This document shows positions 24,279 to 37,277 of a stretch of 64,000 bases of DNA, piece after piece. The first letter of the stretch is position 1. Each line of letters begins with the position of its first letter. Both the position numbers and the translations under genes were made by a program. The notes beneath the pieces were generated by a model that saw nothing but the letters and a program-made list of their open reading frames with translations, did not search any database and was not told where the DNA came from. Origin of the DNA: Dipetalonema caudispina (lineage: Eukaryota > Nematoda > Chromadorea > Rhabditida > Onchocercidae); NCBI GenBank assembly GCA_013365325.1, contig JABVXV010000074.1, positions 163,042-227,041 on the forward strand, in the 5' to 3' direction.

Positions 24279-24722
24279 ACGAAGCTGAATATCTAACTCA
24301 TTTCACTTCGATTTTTTCTCTAAATTCCTGTATTCTCGGTTAGGTTGTGGATATTTGTTTTGAAGTTTATTTGTGAGTTTGTGCCAATTTGTTAGGCTCT
24401 TATTACGCACTTTTATTAGAGACTGATATGTGAAAAAGACTCTCATTACGCATTCATTAGAGATTGATATGTGTTACGGAATATTGAAAAACTGTCTATC
24501 CTGTTCAAATACCTCACATTTTTTTGACTAGAGCAGGGTAGGGTAAAATAAAATTGACTGTTTAAAACTCCTCTAAATATTGGTAATGACGTAGACGCCT
24601 GAAACTATTTTAAATCCCAATTTTTTATACTATTTTTTAAGGGAAAGTAATTTCTATTGTAAAGAACTACTTTTTATTGTTTAAACCTTCTATGGTTTGG
24701 ATATACAAACATAGATAGTGGT

Positions 24723-24728
24723 AATAAA
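24723..24728 (+). terminator. Polyadenylation signal AATAAA
   Basis: Canonical hexamer about 445 bp after the SRA1-like stop codon and about 510 bp before the next gene's start. A plausible 3' end for the upstream gene. Confidence 0.4.
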
Positions 24729-25242
24729 GTAACTTTTGGAAAGTTTGGACATTGTTTGTGGTGAATTTAATACTGTGATAAATTAATAAATTATTATAAA
24801 TATGAAGTATCTAATTTTTCATCTATTGCTTTTACATATTTTATGAGCAGCATGTTATTTGCTTCGATATTTTCTGTGGGGAATTGAAATTATTCAAAAA
24901 TTCGGCTATAACCGATGTAAAGATCCAAAAAGTTTGAAATTCCTTCTTTGCTCCTCTTTTTTAGATTAGAAAATACTGATGGGAGTGAGAGTATTTGACT
25001 GCTTTTTAGAGGAGGGGTTAAAATTATTTTGAAGTTTTTACATTTGTTGAAGTAACTTTATTATTTAAGTGAACTATTGTTGGTTATAAAAACTTGTGTA
25101 TGAAAAATAGGAGAGAAGTATAGGGATCCGTTTTTCGGGTATGTGCAAATGTAGGTTCCTGTGAAAGTGCTTATGAAGTTTGTACTTCAAGGTTCGAAGC
25201 TAAGGAATGGTATAGACGATAGATTTAGAACACAAGAAAATC

Positions 25243-26147
25243 ATGCGATTGACAGCTTGGTTGCGGAGAAATTTAAATGTTTCGGAATGGAATCGTCGTG
25301 TTTGGGAAATCGGATATCGTGGACCTCCTCTTCCAAAGCTAAAAATGTAGGTTGTTTCCAAAATGTGGTTTTTTAGTTGTAGAAGAGAATATGAGATCTA
25401 AAGTAATGTAATGGAAGGGGGGAAAGAGTAACATTGCGATCAATCGGAAGGTTTTCGATATGTTTCATTTTTTGGCATAGTTTTCATAGAATTACCTGTC
25501 ATTTTTAGAAAAGGCAAACCGGATTATCCGATTAGTAGCAATGCCATCAGACGATTACAGGATAAAATGAAGCTGGAATATGAAGTAATGAAGTGCCTTG
25601 CAACGCCTTACCTGGACAAGGTTTACCTTATTTCTGTTAAGCATTGCTTTTTATTTTTTGACTTAAAAATCTTCTCAAGAAGAATTTCGACTTTATTAGT
25701 ATGTTTGTCTCTGTGTTTTATATATCAGTGGTACTGACTAGGTTTGATGAAACGAATAGCTCACTATACTTCTCAATGTGCTATGGTGTATGTTCCATAG
25801 AAATAAGAAGGCATTGTTTTTTACCTGCGAAAGCGAATTTGATTTTCAACAGTGAGCGATAGTTGCACAAATTAAAACAACAATAATCTAGTGTGTTTTT
25901 AGCATTTCTTATAATGTTTCAGGAGATGGAACATGAATATATTCAGAAATATGGTACCCCTACGGAACAGCGGGAGAAAGAGCTTTTAGAAATGGAGCAA
26001 CGTCGTATGCCAGGAAAACCTAAAAAGAGGATTGTTGGAAGTGGTAAAGTATTGAAAGCGAGAGCGAATGTTGGTAATCTATTGCATGAACATCGAACTA
26101 TTGAAAGCAGTTTGAAGGAATTAATTGTTAGGCAACGTTGGGATTGA
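25243..26147 (+). CDS. MRPL57: Probable mitochondrial large-subunit ribosomal protein mL63 (MRPL57)
   Basis: Three exons (25243-25346, 25509-25620, 25923-26147) give 146 residues in one frame. The N-terminus MRLTAWLRRN.. is basic, lacks acidic residues at its start and resembles a mitochondrial presequence; human mL63 begins MFLTALLWRG. Further shared pattern: an IRRL..KM..EYEVMKC..PYL stretch (about residues 48-72) parallel to IRRLEIEAE..W.SMPYMT in human, and a terminal RQRWD against KKWS. The product would act in the mitochondrial ribosome. It is longer than human mL63 (about 100 residues) because of a Lys/Arg/Gly-rich insert (about 95-115). The gene lies 965 bp downstream of the SRA1-like gene on the same strand, a possible operon pair. 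The assignment rests on by-eye similarity to a short protein. Confidence 0.6.
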
Positions 26148-27146
26148 ATTCAACATCTGTTTTTTTATGCTTTGTACGTAACAATGTAAGAGTTTAGAGT
26201 GGATCTGTGCTAACTAGTACAATTATTGCTATATATATATCGATGGAATACTAATGATATTTGGAATGAAATGTCAGCACGAAGTTCTCACTTTCATTAT
26301 GAACATTCGAAATATGGGAAATAGTCCGAAGAAATGAGGAAACAACGGTAATAAGTAAAATGACCAAAAAGCCGATATGTATACGGCAAAATAGCTTTAG
26401 ATTGTGGCGAAGGGAATCAAGTATAGAAAAAGCCGATATGTAATGATTATACGCTGCCTGAGAAGAATTAAACAATGACCATTTTCAAGATAATTTTGTT
26501 GGTTTTTCATGTTTGGTAATGCAAACATATGAATAATTTCACATCTATAATTACGCAAATAATTTCACATCTTGAGCGGTTTGTATAGAATTTTCACGAG
26601 AAGTTATTTCATGCTCACTGAATCACTGTTCAATAACGTTTACTGCAATGGTTTTTTTTTTCTCAAAAAGGTATTAAATATTTTGCTGAACTGCAAAAGT
26701 GCAACAACGAATTGGTATTTACAGAAACGATGGTTAATGTATTGAAACAAATTTTCGTATTAATAAAAGAATACTGACAAAAGTTGGAAAAGAAAAGATG
26801 TAGTAAAAACACATACACACACACATACCATATATTAAATTTTGAAAGTTTGTCGAAGTTAATTTGTCTATTTAAAGCTATTTAAAAAACAGCATGTAAG
26901 CGGTGTCTATTGCATCCGTTGTAGACGAAAAATGCTTTCATTGCTGACACAATGAAAGATTCAGCTTCAGTGGATCAAGCAATAAATTATTTTTCTCTTG
27001 AAAATAAATAAAATCTAAGCAGTTAACAAATGCTACAAATAAACAAAAGGAATGTATCATTGTCAAAAGTATCGTTGGTTGTGACATGAAGTATTTTAAT
27101 TAAATCACATTCTCTTCTCTCTGATAGCATAGAATGATGTAATATT

Positions 27147-27156
27147 GTTATTATTA

Positions 27157-27196
<40 letters not shown>
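27147..27196. repeat. (TTA)n microsatellite
   Basis: About 16 TTA/ATT units with two interruptions, in spacer. Confidence 0.9.
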
Positions 27197-27201
<5 letters not shown>

Positions 27202-27898
27202 ATTACCAATTACTATTATCATTATTATTGGTATTGTTATGTCACGATATTTCCAATTTAAATCTAGCATAACATGAGCAGATCTTTGATAAGTTAAGCT
27301 GATATCAAAGCAGTTATTATCAATATCATCATATTTTAGGGCAATTCAGTTATTATCAATATCATCATGAGCTTTTTTAGGAATTACACCGTAAAAAGAA
27401 ATAAAAATCACAAAAGTTTAAGGAATCAGTTAAAGTGACAACAAATGGAAGGCGAAATTTGAATGAGTATGTTGAAATGAAATTATGGAAATAACAGTGA
27501 ATCGATTTTTATTCAATTCAAATATAGTGAAAATTCCAAAGAGGCTACTTTTAACAACAATTTTTAATGGTATGATCCTTCAATTATTATTTTTTTCTTT
27601 TCTTAATCCATCTATCACATATTATTTCAGAATTTTAGAGAGGAATGAATCTTATCTTTGTAATCAATTTGATAAAAGATGATATGATACATGCAAAAAG
27701 GCTTCTGGAAAGCATTCGCAATAACTGAGTCAAAGTGATTTTTCTAAAATGAAATCTCAATTTTTCGGAATTTCATTTCAGATACTTTAGATGAAGTGTC
27801 AAGAAGTTTAAATCATAAGCCATAACATATGAAAATGAAATTCTAATCTAAGACATTTAATTAATTTGAATGAAAAAATACATGATAAGGGAGATTTT

Positions 27899-27934
<36 letters not shown>

Positions 27935-30703
27935 TATTTCTGGATTTTCAAATTTAAGAATCTCACATTTTCAACGATATAAATTAATGTTACTTTAATA
28001 AGTATAAAGAAAATGAAGGATAAGTAAATAATTTTTTTTTTCTGATGATAAATTAATTATTTAACGGAAAAATTTGGAATTTTTTGAAGGAATTAGCGGA
28101 ATTGCAAGTATGACTAATATTCAAAGAGACAATTTCGTGAAAAGAATTAATCCTTTTCCGTTTCAATCATTCGGATATTTCATTTGGGTTATTCCCTTAC
28201 TAATTCATTTGAAAAAAATCATTTACGAAAGCATTAATTTTTTCCTAAATTTGTCGGAACTTTATTTGAAATTTCATAAAAATCAAATTGATTTTGCTCA
28301 ATTGAAATTTTCATTTAGATTAGAATGTACATTCATTTCTAAGCAAACAAATGCCATATTGTTTTAAACATGTTTTAGGTCCATAGGAATTCATTTTCAG
28401 AGAAAATATCAAGAAATTTTGAGAGGAAAAAAAAAAATTTAAAAAGAAATAAATTTTAAAGAGAATATTTGAGAAGGACTATTTAGATATTAACTAAAAC
28501 ATATCTTTTAATAATAATTGACAAAATGACTACACTTTCATATTGTAAATATCTTTTTAGAGGAAGCTTAAAATATTGATCTATCGATGAAAATATTGCT
28601 GATAGCTATAAACAATTGTTGAAAATATAGATAATAGCTGTATCAAATTGAATTCATTTCAGGATAAGCATGAATGATTAAACTTAAAGCAGTTATCACT
28701 TATCAACAATGATCAACATTCCATATCTTGATAAAATCTCATTTTTTCTTTTTTTTTTTTTTTTGATTAAGCTACAGTCATATTCAAACTAACTTGAGAA
28801 TTATTTCAATAAGAATAATGTTAAATTTTAAGACTTTCTTTAATTCAGTTTTCTCTTTTTTTCAAAAATTTATAAAATTATAAAATTACACGTCTTTTTA
28901 TTTTTTTTGCCATTAAAATTTAATTGATCATTGGTTAAGAAATCAATAATAATTTTTGCTATTAAATATTAAATCAATTAATTTATCAGTGGATAATAGC
29001 GAAATCATTCATATATCATCATATTCTCTTTTAATATTTATACCACATCTACTACTTCATCATTTACTAATAAACTGATTAATGATAATGATAATGATCA
29101 TGATGATGATCAGTTTCCTTTTTTTTTTTTTTACATATATCTTTAGAGAAATATTTTAACATTATATTGAAATGTGTAAGACTAAAGCATTTATGAGCTA
29201 ATCATAGTTTAATATATGCTAATTATTTATCAAAACAACAAGGAACTAAATTAATGTTGGATGAAATCTTTCTTCATTTAATACAATTAACATTTGATAG
29301 ATTAATAATAATCTTTGCTATTTACTTTCTTCTTCTTTTCACAAATATTTTCATTTTATTAGCATAAATGTATGCAAATTTAATGTATATTAAATGTTTA
29401 ACGTTTGATAAATTTCAATTTTAACCATTTCTTGTTGCATTGATTATTTGATAATATGTATATTATCAATCATTTTTTGAAATTAAACGATAAGACAATC
29501 ACTTTTTAATCTTTTTTTTTTTTTTTTTTGAATATTTGAATTTATAAATATCACTAAAGCATAGAGAAATGTGATAGGATAAGAAGTCCTACGGCATAAA
29601 TTTCATCCTTTTATATATTCAATCAAAATAAATGATACAAAATTAATGCACCATTATATATTACTAACAAAAAATGTAACATTATTTAATTAAATTCAAA
29701 TTCAAAAATTTCTTAAACTAAAAATCGAAAATTGTAATCTTTCGCAATAAAATTTCATCTTTGAAATTAAATTTGAAAAGCTTTTAGAAACTCGTAAAAA
29801 ACATTAAAAATCTTTTTCATCATAACAGCAATATTAGAAGTGGAGGTAGAATAAAAGAGGGAGAAAAGAAGGGAAAGAGAGAGAGGGAGAGAGAGGGAGA
29901 GAGAAATTGACATACTTTTTCATGGAGAAAACATGAATCATTTGCTTCTCATAAATGTTTTTAATTCACAAATGTATCGAAATAATAGAAAAATGCCAGA
30001 ATGGATTATTAAATATAAATGAAGATAAGAGACTGAAAATAGAATTAGCTAGCGAGATAAAATTTCTCTAAGATATTAAATAATTTAAAATTTCAAATGA
30101 TTAAAAAAAAATTTTTTCATTATGAAAAAGATAAAAAAAAAAAAAAAACTTAGCAAATGTTAATTTAACGAAGTGTCAAGTTAAAGCAAATAATGAATGA
30201 TGTAAATAGTTAAATGATTAATTTTCATAAAACATGGGGAATGTCACCTTAATCTTTTCCTAATAAGCTTATCAAATATCATATGCTTATCAATAAGTAT
30301 TGTTATAGTTAATATTTATGCACTAATTACATTCGTTCATCATTAAATATTAAAGCTATTATCAAAAAAAGAAATTTTTAAAAATCTAATCATTTATTAT
30401 AATTGCATGATAAAATTATCAGATCATTTCATTGTATTACTTACTATCTTATAGATATTCTCTATAAAATGATTAATATAATTTTTAGATTAAATTTATC
30501 TTTTTAAGTGAAAAATTTGATAACAAAATTATCAATAAAAAAAATTATAATGTAACAATATCGTGCTGCAATAGATCGAGAAATAATTGTAAGGATAACA
30601 TGATGTCAGTAATTTTATGATATGTCATTTGTTGTTTGTATTGCTCGGCTAGGGAAGGGTAAAATGGATGGGTAAGAGGAGGAGGAGGAGGAGGAGTGAA
30701 AGA

Positions 30704-30767
30704 GTTATTAGGTTTAGAGGTGAAAAGGTCATGAAGTTATTAGGTTTAGAGGTGAAAAGGTCATGAT
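30704..30767. repeat. Perfect 32-bp tandem duplication
   Basis: Two adjacent, nearly perfect copies of a unit beginning GTTATTAGGTTTAGAGGTG and ending GTCATGA, next to a (GGA)n stretch. Confidence 0.95.
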
Positions 30768-31323
30768 TTACTTACATTTGTGGATTCCAAAATTACAATT
30801 AAATATTAACTAGTTTTTTGTTTAAATTTCAAGAGAATTTTAAGATTGTAAATATATTTTTGCGTGTTTTCCATTTTTACATTTTATCCAACTATTGCCT
30901 TTATATCTCATAGTATTATTTTCATTTTACTGATTTAACTAATTTAATTAGTTAATGATAATTAGATAATTAGTAATTTAATTAGTTAATGATAATTTAA
31001 TACTTATCTCTATAGTATCATGTAATATTTGCTTGAGGAAATATGTGAATTAAACGGATTTTATTATGCGTAAAATTTACATTCTCATCTCACCATATAT
31101 TTAGAAATACATTTTGCCATGAATGCATACATATAACTGTTAACGCATTATTTTTTTTTTTTTTTTGCTTTTTTTTTTTACATTTATGTTGGATATGTAT
31201 CGTATCATTTTGACTGTGTAATCTGCATAGAACTTATGGTTGGCAAATGGTTAGTTAGACGCTCGGCAACGAAAATCTTCTTATGCAACATAATGCTTGA
31301 AATGTCAAGTGTGCAGTCGTTAC

Positions 31324-31520
31324 CACAGTCAGATGACTTATTATGCCAGAATCAGATGACACGTCATGTCAGAATCAGATGGCCTGTTATGTCTGATCCA
31401 GGTAATCCACTGTCAAAACTAGATGACACATCATGCTACATCGATGACCATTGTATCAGAATCAGATGCACATTATACTAAATCTAAGTGATCTGTTGTA
31501 TTACAACTAGGGTTACATTT
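31324..31520. repeat. Degenerate minisatellite, 20-23-bp unit
   Basis: At least six to eight diverged copies of roughly CAGAATCAGATGACACGTCATGT follow each other at 20-23 bp spacing (cores at about 31328, 31350, 31373, 31418, 31459). Several cores (GATGACACGTCATG, GATGACACATCATG) are imperfect inverted repeats. The stretch lies about 0.6-0.8 kb upstream of the SOX-like start codon. Function unknown. Confidence 0.7.
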
Positions 31521-32109
31521 TGTTGCCATCAAAAGACTCTTGTTTCTCAACTAGATGTCACTTTATGCACTTACAACATGAAGGAGATTATTATATACAG
31601 CGTTGAATTGGGGATAGATGGATGCGTATTGGATTAGTTATCAGTTAAGGATACGTTGTGCCTGATAAAACTTTCACTGCTATGGTGCGCTAATCGTGTA
31701 CTGTTGAAGAAGTATTTATACTTGTTACAGTCACTTGCAGCATCGACATATACGTTGTAGCATATTTATGTTTGTTCTCAACTGTTTTACACTTTTTCAT
31801 GTTCTCTGAAAAATTGATCTACGGAATTTCAAAGTTTAAGGTCTAATAATTTAATTCCATGAAAATAATTGAAAAAGTCGCCTTACAGTAAAGATACTAA
31901 ATTTCATAGTTTTCCTACTATGAACTAATTATTTTAACTTACAAATTTGTGCTACAAATTTCGGATTAAATTTGATTTTATTTGGTGTGCATTCATTTTC
32001 CATTTCCACTATCATATTACACCCTTCTTATCGAAATCAAAATCGAAAACATATTCGCGTCATATAAGAGCCTTATCACGTAAGCATTTCGAAGTGTGCA
32101 GGGGATTGA

Positions 32110-35100
32110 ATGTCCGTGGATGAAAGTCGCAGCTCGACCCCATTGGTTTCCACTAGCGAATCATCTTCACCAGCGGCGTCATCCTCACTACCCGACAGTC
32201 AAGGAGCCTGCTTTAATGGGTATTTTTTCTTTTTTTATTTTAACCATTATGTAGATTATAGATGATAGTAAACAGACGTCGTAGGATTTTCCTGTTAACT
32301 TATTATTATCACTGTCTTGATGAGATTGCTCGTTGAACAAGGGAAAGGAATTAGATGCAAGCAGTCAAGTTATTCTGCTAGTCAGACTGTTGGAAGTTCA
32401 CGTGTAATGTTTTTGAATTCTTCATACAACTTAACCCTTTTTTTAAAGTTTTTCTTGAGCATTTATTAATTTTTTTTCTCTTTCTCTATCCTCTTATCAG
32501 CCTCGTCCTTTATATGAGATATTCTTAAAATATTTTGACTATCAGAATTGTCATTGCTGAAAGTTTATTAATTATGGTATGGGGAAATTGCTGAACTAGA
32601 AAAGATCAACAGAATTCGTCGGCGGATTAACTAGCATTTTGTTAAGAAGGTTATCCGGGAAATCTCGAACTAGATATTCCGAAGAATGAATTCACGTCTC
32701 CGATTAAATGTAGCATATTCCGTATGGCAAATTGTAATATGATATTGTGTACAATATTGTATACCGACCAATAATTTCAATCAGTTTTAGGATTTTAACG
32801 ATCACTTCTTGAATACAAAAGTTTTATGTTTTACTTTTTCATGGCGTGGCATTGCAGATATCAAAGCGGTGTTGGCGAGAATGCTAGGGTGGAAAGTCCA
32901 TCGCATGTTGTCAGTTTGCCGAACAACATTTATATGCATCGGATACAGTCCGCTTCACCTGCAGGTTTCCGTTAGATATTAAACTTGGTTTAGTCAAGAT
33001 ATGGCATTATTTTCATTTTTAAGGTTTCCCTTTCATATTCTATTGAGTTTTCCATTTCGTATATAAGTAGTGAATAATGCTGCACTTGTAAAAAGGTCCT
33101 GTAGACAGTGAGAATGTATATTAAATTATTGCCCTTCTTGTTTAATGCTTATCTGTTGCGACAGACAAATTCAGATAAAATTTGTATGAAATATAGATAC
33201 TTTTGCAGACGACCACCAATTCATTAGAAGACCTCTGAATGCTTATATGATATTCACGAAACAGGAACGGAAGAAGTTGCTGGCTTTGAATCCAAATATG
33301 AAAATGCATGAAGCAAGCAGGATTGTAAGCATCTATTCAAGATATTCAAAAATGATTAGCTGCTCCTGAAAGATTTATCAAATTTTTGCATTTTAGATGG
33401 AAGACATTATTGACCACTTTCATTTTAGATGGGTGAAAAATGGAAGAATATGAGTGAGAAGGAAAAACGACAATATTTTGAGGCATCCAAGCAGAATCGG
33501 TTGGATCACAAAAAAGTAAGTGATTTTGTGTATTGTCCCTTCACTATTGCATTACCTTAATTTTAGTGTAGAACTTTGCTGTTTTTATTCTTCACGTTTG
33601 TCAGACAGGCACTAAAGACAGGACTTGTGAGCGATAATTATGGAAAGCCTTGGAACGGGAAGTTATTTTTTGCATTTCTGACCACTTTCATTCCATTTAT
33701 TTGAAAAAGTTAAATGATATTATAGTGCTAGCGTTTTTCCTGTCTTTGCAAGTGCAAGTTGAAAAGAACCAATTATTACAAAGTTTCTCTTTCTTTCTAT
33801 GGATAGAAATAGACTCAGTGGTCTGTTCCAGGAGCACTTGTTTTTATGAAATGTTATACTTATTTGCTGAATTTGACAAGAGTTATCTCTCTCAATTATT
33901 ATTCAATAATTTCGGTCTGTAAGTAAATACTTCGTAACTATTACGTTACTATGGAAGCAATTATGGGTACTCGCAGGTTTCACAGGGGTGGCTGTAAAAA
34001 TTCATACTCTCCTAGGTATATTTAAAAATATGGGGAGCACACTGAGAGAAATGTTACCAAGTTGTGTTTAAGCTAGGGAGGTCATAGTAAAAGCACGACA
34101 ACGCATGGACACATACATACGCTCACATGCACGCATGTGCAACACACACATATATACACACACACACACACACATACACATAGGTACTCATCCACGTTCA
34201 CACAGAACACACACGCACGTATACCCAAACATACATATAAACTTACACAAAACACTTCTATTTAGCTCTCTTCAGGTGCTGTTTGGTTCACTTTAGTCAT
34301 TTTGCGTCAGTAGCTGCCAGAGTGCATCTTCTTGTGTCTGTGCATATGTGCGTGTTTTGCCCACTTCATTGCAAAAGGATGCCAGCCGTAACTTCAGCTT
34401 GATACAGTCTTCCCGTAGTGTTATGACAAAGTAGTGTTTACTAGTTCATGTTTATATATATTAGTTTGCTTTTAGGAAACTTTTATTATCGATCTTACAC
34501 TTTTCTGTCTCTTCCAGTTCATTCAGCATTCCTTCGCATATTTTTTTGATCATTTTTTGAAATCCTTTACAAGTACCAATGAGCGAAGATGAAATATAAA
34601 TGTGCATCTTTTATTTCTTACGAAAGAAAAGTAAATGGCTTGAAATAAGCAATTCAATGTCGAGTAGAGCTGTAATGCATTCATGAAGTAGAAAAGTAAA
34701 GTTATAATACGCACATTACCTGTTCGATGGTTATGAAAGTGAAAGGTGTAAACTGATAGAAAACGGGCTTTCGCTCTTATGTGCGGAAAAAGTTTTCTTA
34801 AAGCTATTGGATAAGTTTCTAAACTCTTCGGTTTGTCAAATTTCTTTTCCTTATACAATTGCCGAAGAATTTTCGGTATAATCTTGATTGTGCTATCGCG
34901 ATGTAGTATGTCTGGGCAAGAAAAAATTTGTGGCTTACTTTCTTTACCCTGTTGAGTGAAATGTCCGTATTATTTGATTTCTTTCACTAATTGTTCCATT
35001 TGGAAATCATTGCAAGCATTACGGGAATTTCAAGACTAAAGAATAATTCTCGTAGTGGTTGTAATTCCTTTCGTTGTACTTAATATATCGGTAAGTATTT

Positions 35101-37277
35101 GAATGTTTGAGTGGATATCTAAATGGATAGATGGAGGAACGGTGAAGCGCGAATGAAAGGAGTACGGAGTTGTAGGAGAGCGTACATAATTTCGAGAAGC
35201 ATTTTCTTGGTGGTTGAGGGTGATGTGCTTCCCCTTCTTTGCAAAGAGACAGACCTCTGTCTTGGATATATTTGTGCTAGTGTGTATGTTTGTGTTTGTC
35301 TGTGTGTATGTATGTCTGTGTGTGGGTGTGTGTCAGCGCTTGTTTATGTGATGCTTCCACTACTGTTTCCTAGTTTGTGCAATTTTTTTTAGTAGCCTGC
35401 CTTCAAAGTGGTGGTTGAGGCTGTCTTTCATTTGACAATAAACAAATTAGGTTGCGTTTTCTAGCTCAGCAAGGCGATATCGATAGCTTTTTTGATGAGT
35501 TTGGACAAACAGTTCATATTTTAAAGAAATGATTATATAGCTGAGACTGTAATCATTTTTCAAGAAGTCTAGATTGGTCGGGATAGTTATTCCGCCACTA
35601 ATAAATATCCTGGACAGTTCCATCTATAGTAGTCATTTTTTATCATACTCTAACATTTCCTGACGTAAAGGTTATTTAACTTGTTACAGGCTTTGAAAGA
35701 CAATCCAAATTTGGTTTATCACCCACAACGCAAGAAATTATCCAAGATCCTGATGAAAACAGAGCCACCAAACATGACTTTTGACACTGCACCAAGTACA
35801 CCATTGATTAATGGAGGTGCAACACCAGTGGCGTTTGCTGCTCCATCGACACCGAAAATCAGTAAATTTTTATTTAATCATTCATACATGATAATTTACA
35901 CCATCTTATAACCGGTTAGTGATCATCTCATAACTGCTTATAAATTTCTGTTCCAAGTCCATTTGTTTGTCAAGAGGAACTTTCATCAAGAATTCTGATT
36001 TGTTATATTAAAGGTTTAATCCGCAATTTAATCACAGTAGGCTGTTACTTTCATTCCTGCTTTTTGAATCTGTTTTGCTCAGACGAAATGATTTATAATT
36101 GGTGTTGAATGCTAAAAAAAACTTTTCAGATGGATCTGTCAACGGTAATGTGGTATATGCTCAAGTTCCAGCACAAAGTAAATCCTTCAGTTTTTATTTG
36201 AATTCATGACATTCCGAATTACTGCTTTAGTTTCTACTAATTTGGTTATTTTTCAATGTAATTTCCATAAAATTTGGTACTTGCAGCACTCACCTCGGCT
36301 CCTCCAGGAACGGTTATATTAGCACAAGCAGTTAATGTACGGACACCGCAACACTTATCTCAAGTAAATCTTGGAATTGCTGTTACTTTGGGGAAGATAT
36401 AAAAGGGATGTATGAAAAAAAAAATTTTTTTTAATAAATTTAAAAAGGTCAGAACTAGTTTGGATAGAATGGATTTTGCTTTCATTCAATGACTTTTTTG
36501 GTTTTTTATCAAGGACATGTGGAAAACTTTTGGTGGCTTATCATATACTTCAGTACGTTAAACTGTAAAATTGAGATTGGGCAACTAACACTGCATCATT
36601 TCATTAATAAAATCGATAGCACTCTGCTACTAATTATTTCAGTCAAGGTAAATAAAATGTCATAATATTTTCATTACAGCGAAACCAGCAAGCAGCACAA
36701 TCAGTACAACAAAACAATTCGCACCCAAATTTATCAGCTACTATGCATCAAATGTTAGAGTTATATTATACGTCTCTTTGTGAACCCGCTTTTCCTGAAC
36801 CAGGTGAGTATAATTTTGTTGATTTGTATTAAATAAGGAACTATTACTAAGCAGTGTGAAATTTTTTTTTCGCTAAAAAGAAGATCAGTTTGAAAATCCA
36901 GTTGTACCTTAGTGAATTTGTGGACTTTTTCCTCAGATTTAATCTGATTTTGTACTGAAAAGAGTTGGTTATGGGCTGATATAAAATGACTCTTCATATT
37001 GTTCTATTAATGTAGTGATTTGAGAGCTGATACTGATTTTTATATATTCCCATAAATGAAGCTAGATGATAGTGGTGGATGACTTGAGGATGATATAATT
37101 TCATTTTAATTTTCACAGCTCACCACTGAGACTTTCAGTATTGATCAAATTGCAGGCGAGAAGAGTACTCTGGCATCACCACAGCATTATCTGGATCAAT
37201 ATCATATGTTGCACCATCAAGCTGTAACTAAACAGCAGCAGCATGGTAGCCAGTCATTACCACAATCAGCCAACTGA
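32110..37277 (+). CDS. SOX-like HMG-box transcription factor
   Basis: Nine exons (32110-32219, 32858-32964, 33209-33324, 33429-33515, 35690-35861, 36130-36177, 36287-36363, 36680-36803, 37156-37277) give 320 residues in one frame. An in-frame TGA directly precedes the ATG and a GTGCAG acceptor lies about 9 bp upstream, so the start is well supported. Residues 1-70 are Ser-rich and disordered-looking. Residues 77-150 form one HMG box (RRPLNAYMIFTKQERKK..., then MGEKWKNMS, then NPNLVYHPQRKK), which should bend and bind DNA. The box resembles SOX proteins in layout, including the basic tail, but the SOX hallmark RPMNAFMVW reads RPLNAYMIF, so this is a divergent member or a sister HMG-box family. 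The C-terminal half is Pro/Thr/Gln/His-rich, like an activation region; no coiled coil of the SoxD type is seen. Confidence 0.82.
34102..34252. repeat. (CA)n-rich intronic stretch
   Basis: CA/CACATA simple repeats in the 2.2-kb fourth intron of the SOX-like gene; a GT-rich stretch follows in the same intron near 35275-35335. These two could pair in the transcript. Confidence 0.8.

Larger units (their letters stand above)
26148..32109. other. Gene-poor spacer upstream of SOX-like gene
   Basis: About 6 kb, strongly A/T-rich. Contents: (TTA)n at 27147-27196, a 28-nt T-run near 27901, a GA-rich stretch near 29871-29905, a 32-bp tandem duplication at 30704-30767 and a degenerate 22-bp repeat at about 31324-31520. 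The longest open frame (28074-28367) has no recognisable domain and spacer-like composition. No gene supported. Confidence 0.55.

Noticed and set aside
28074..28367. A 97-codon open frame in spacer
   Set aside because: Strongly A/T-rich and Phe/Ile/Lys-rich as expected by chance, and isolated, with no neighbouring exon.
31236..31481. An 81-codon open frame over the 22-bp degenerate repeat
   Set aside because: The repeat period is not a multiple of three throughout, so no repeating peptide is maintained; the opening is probably chance.
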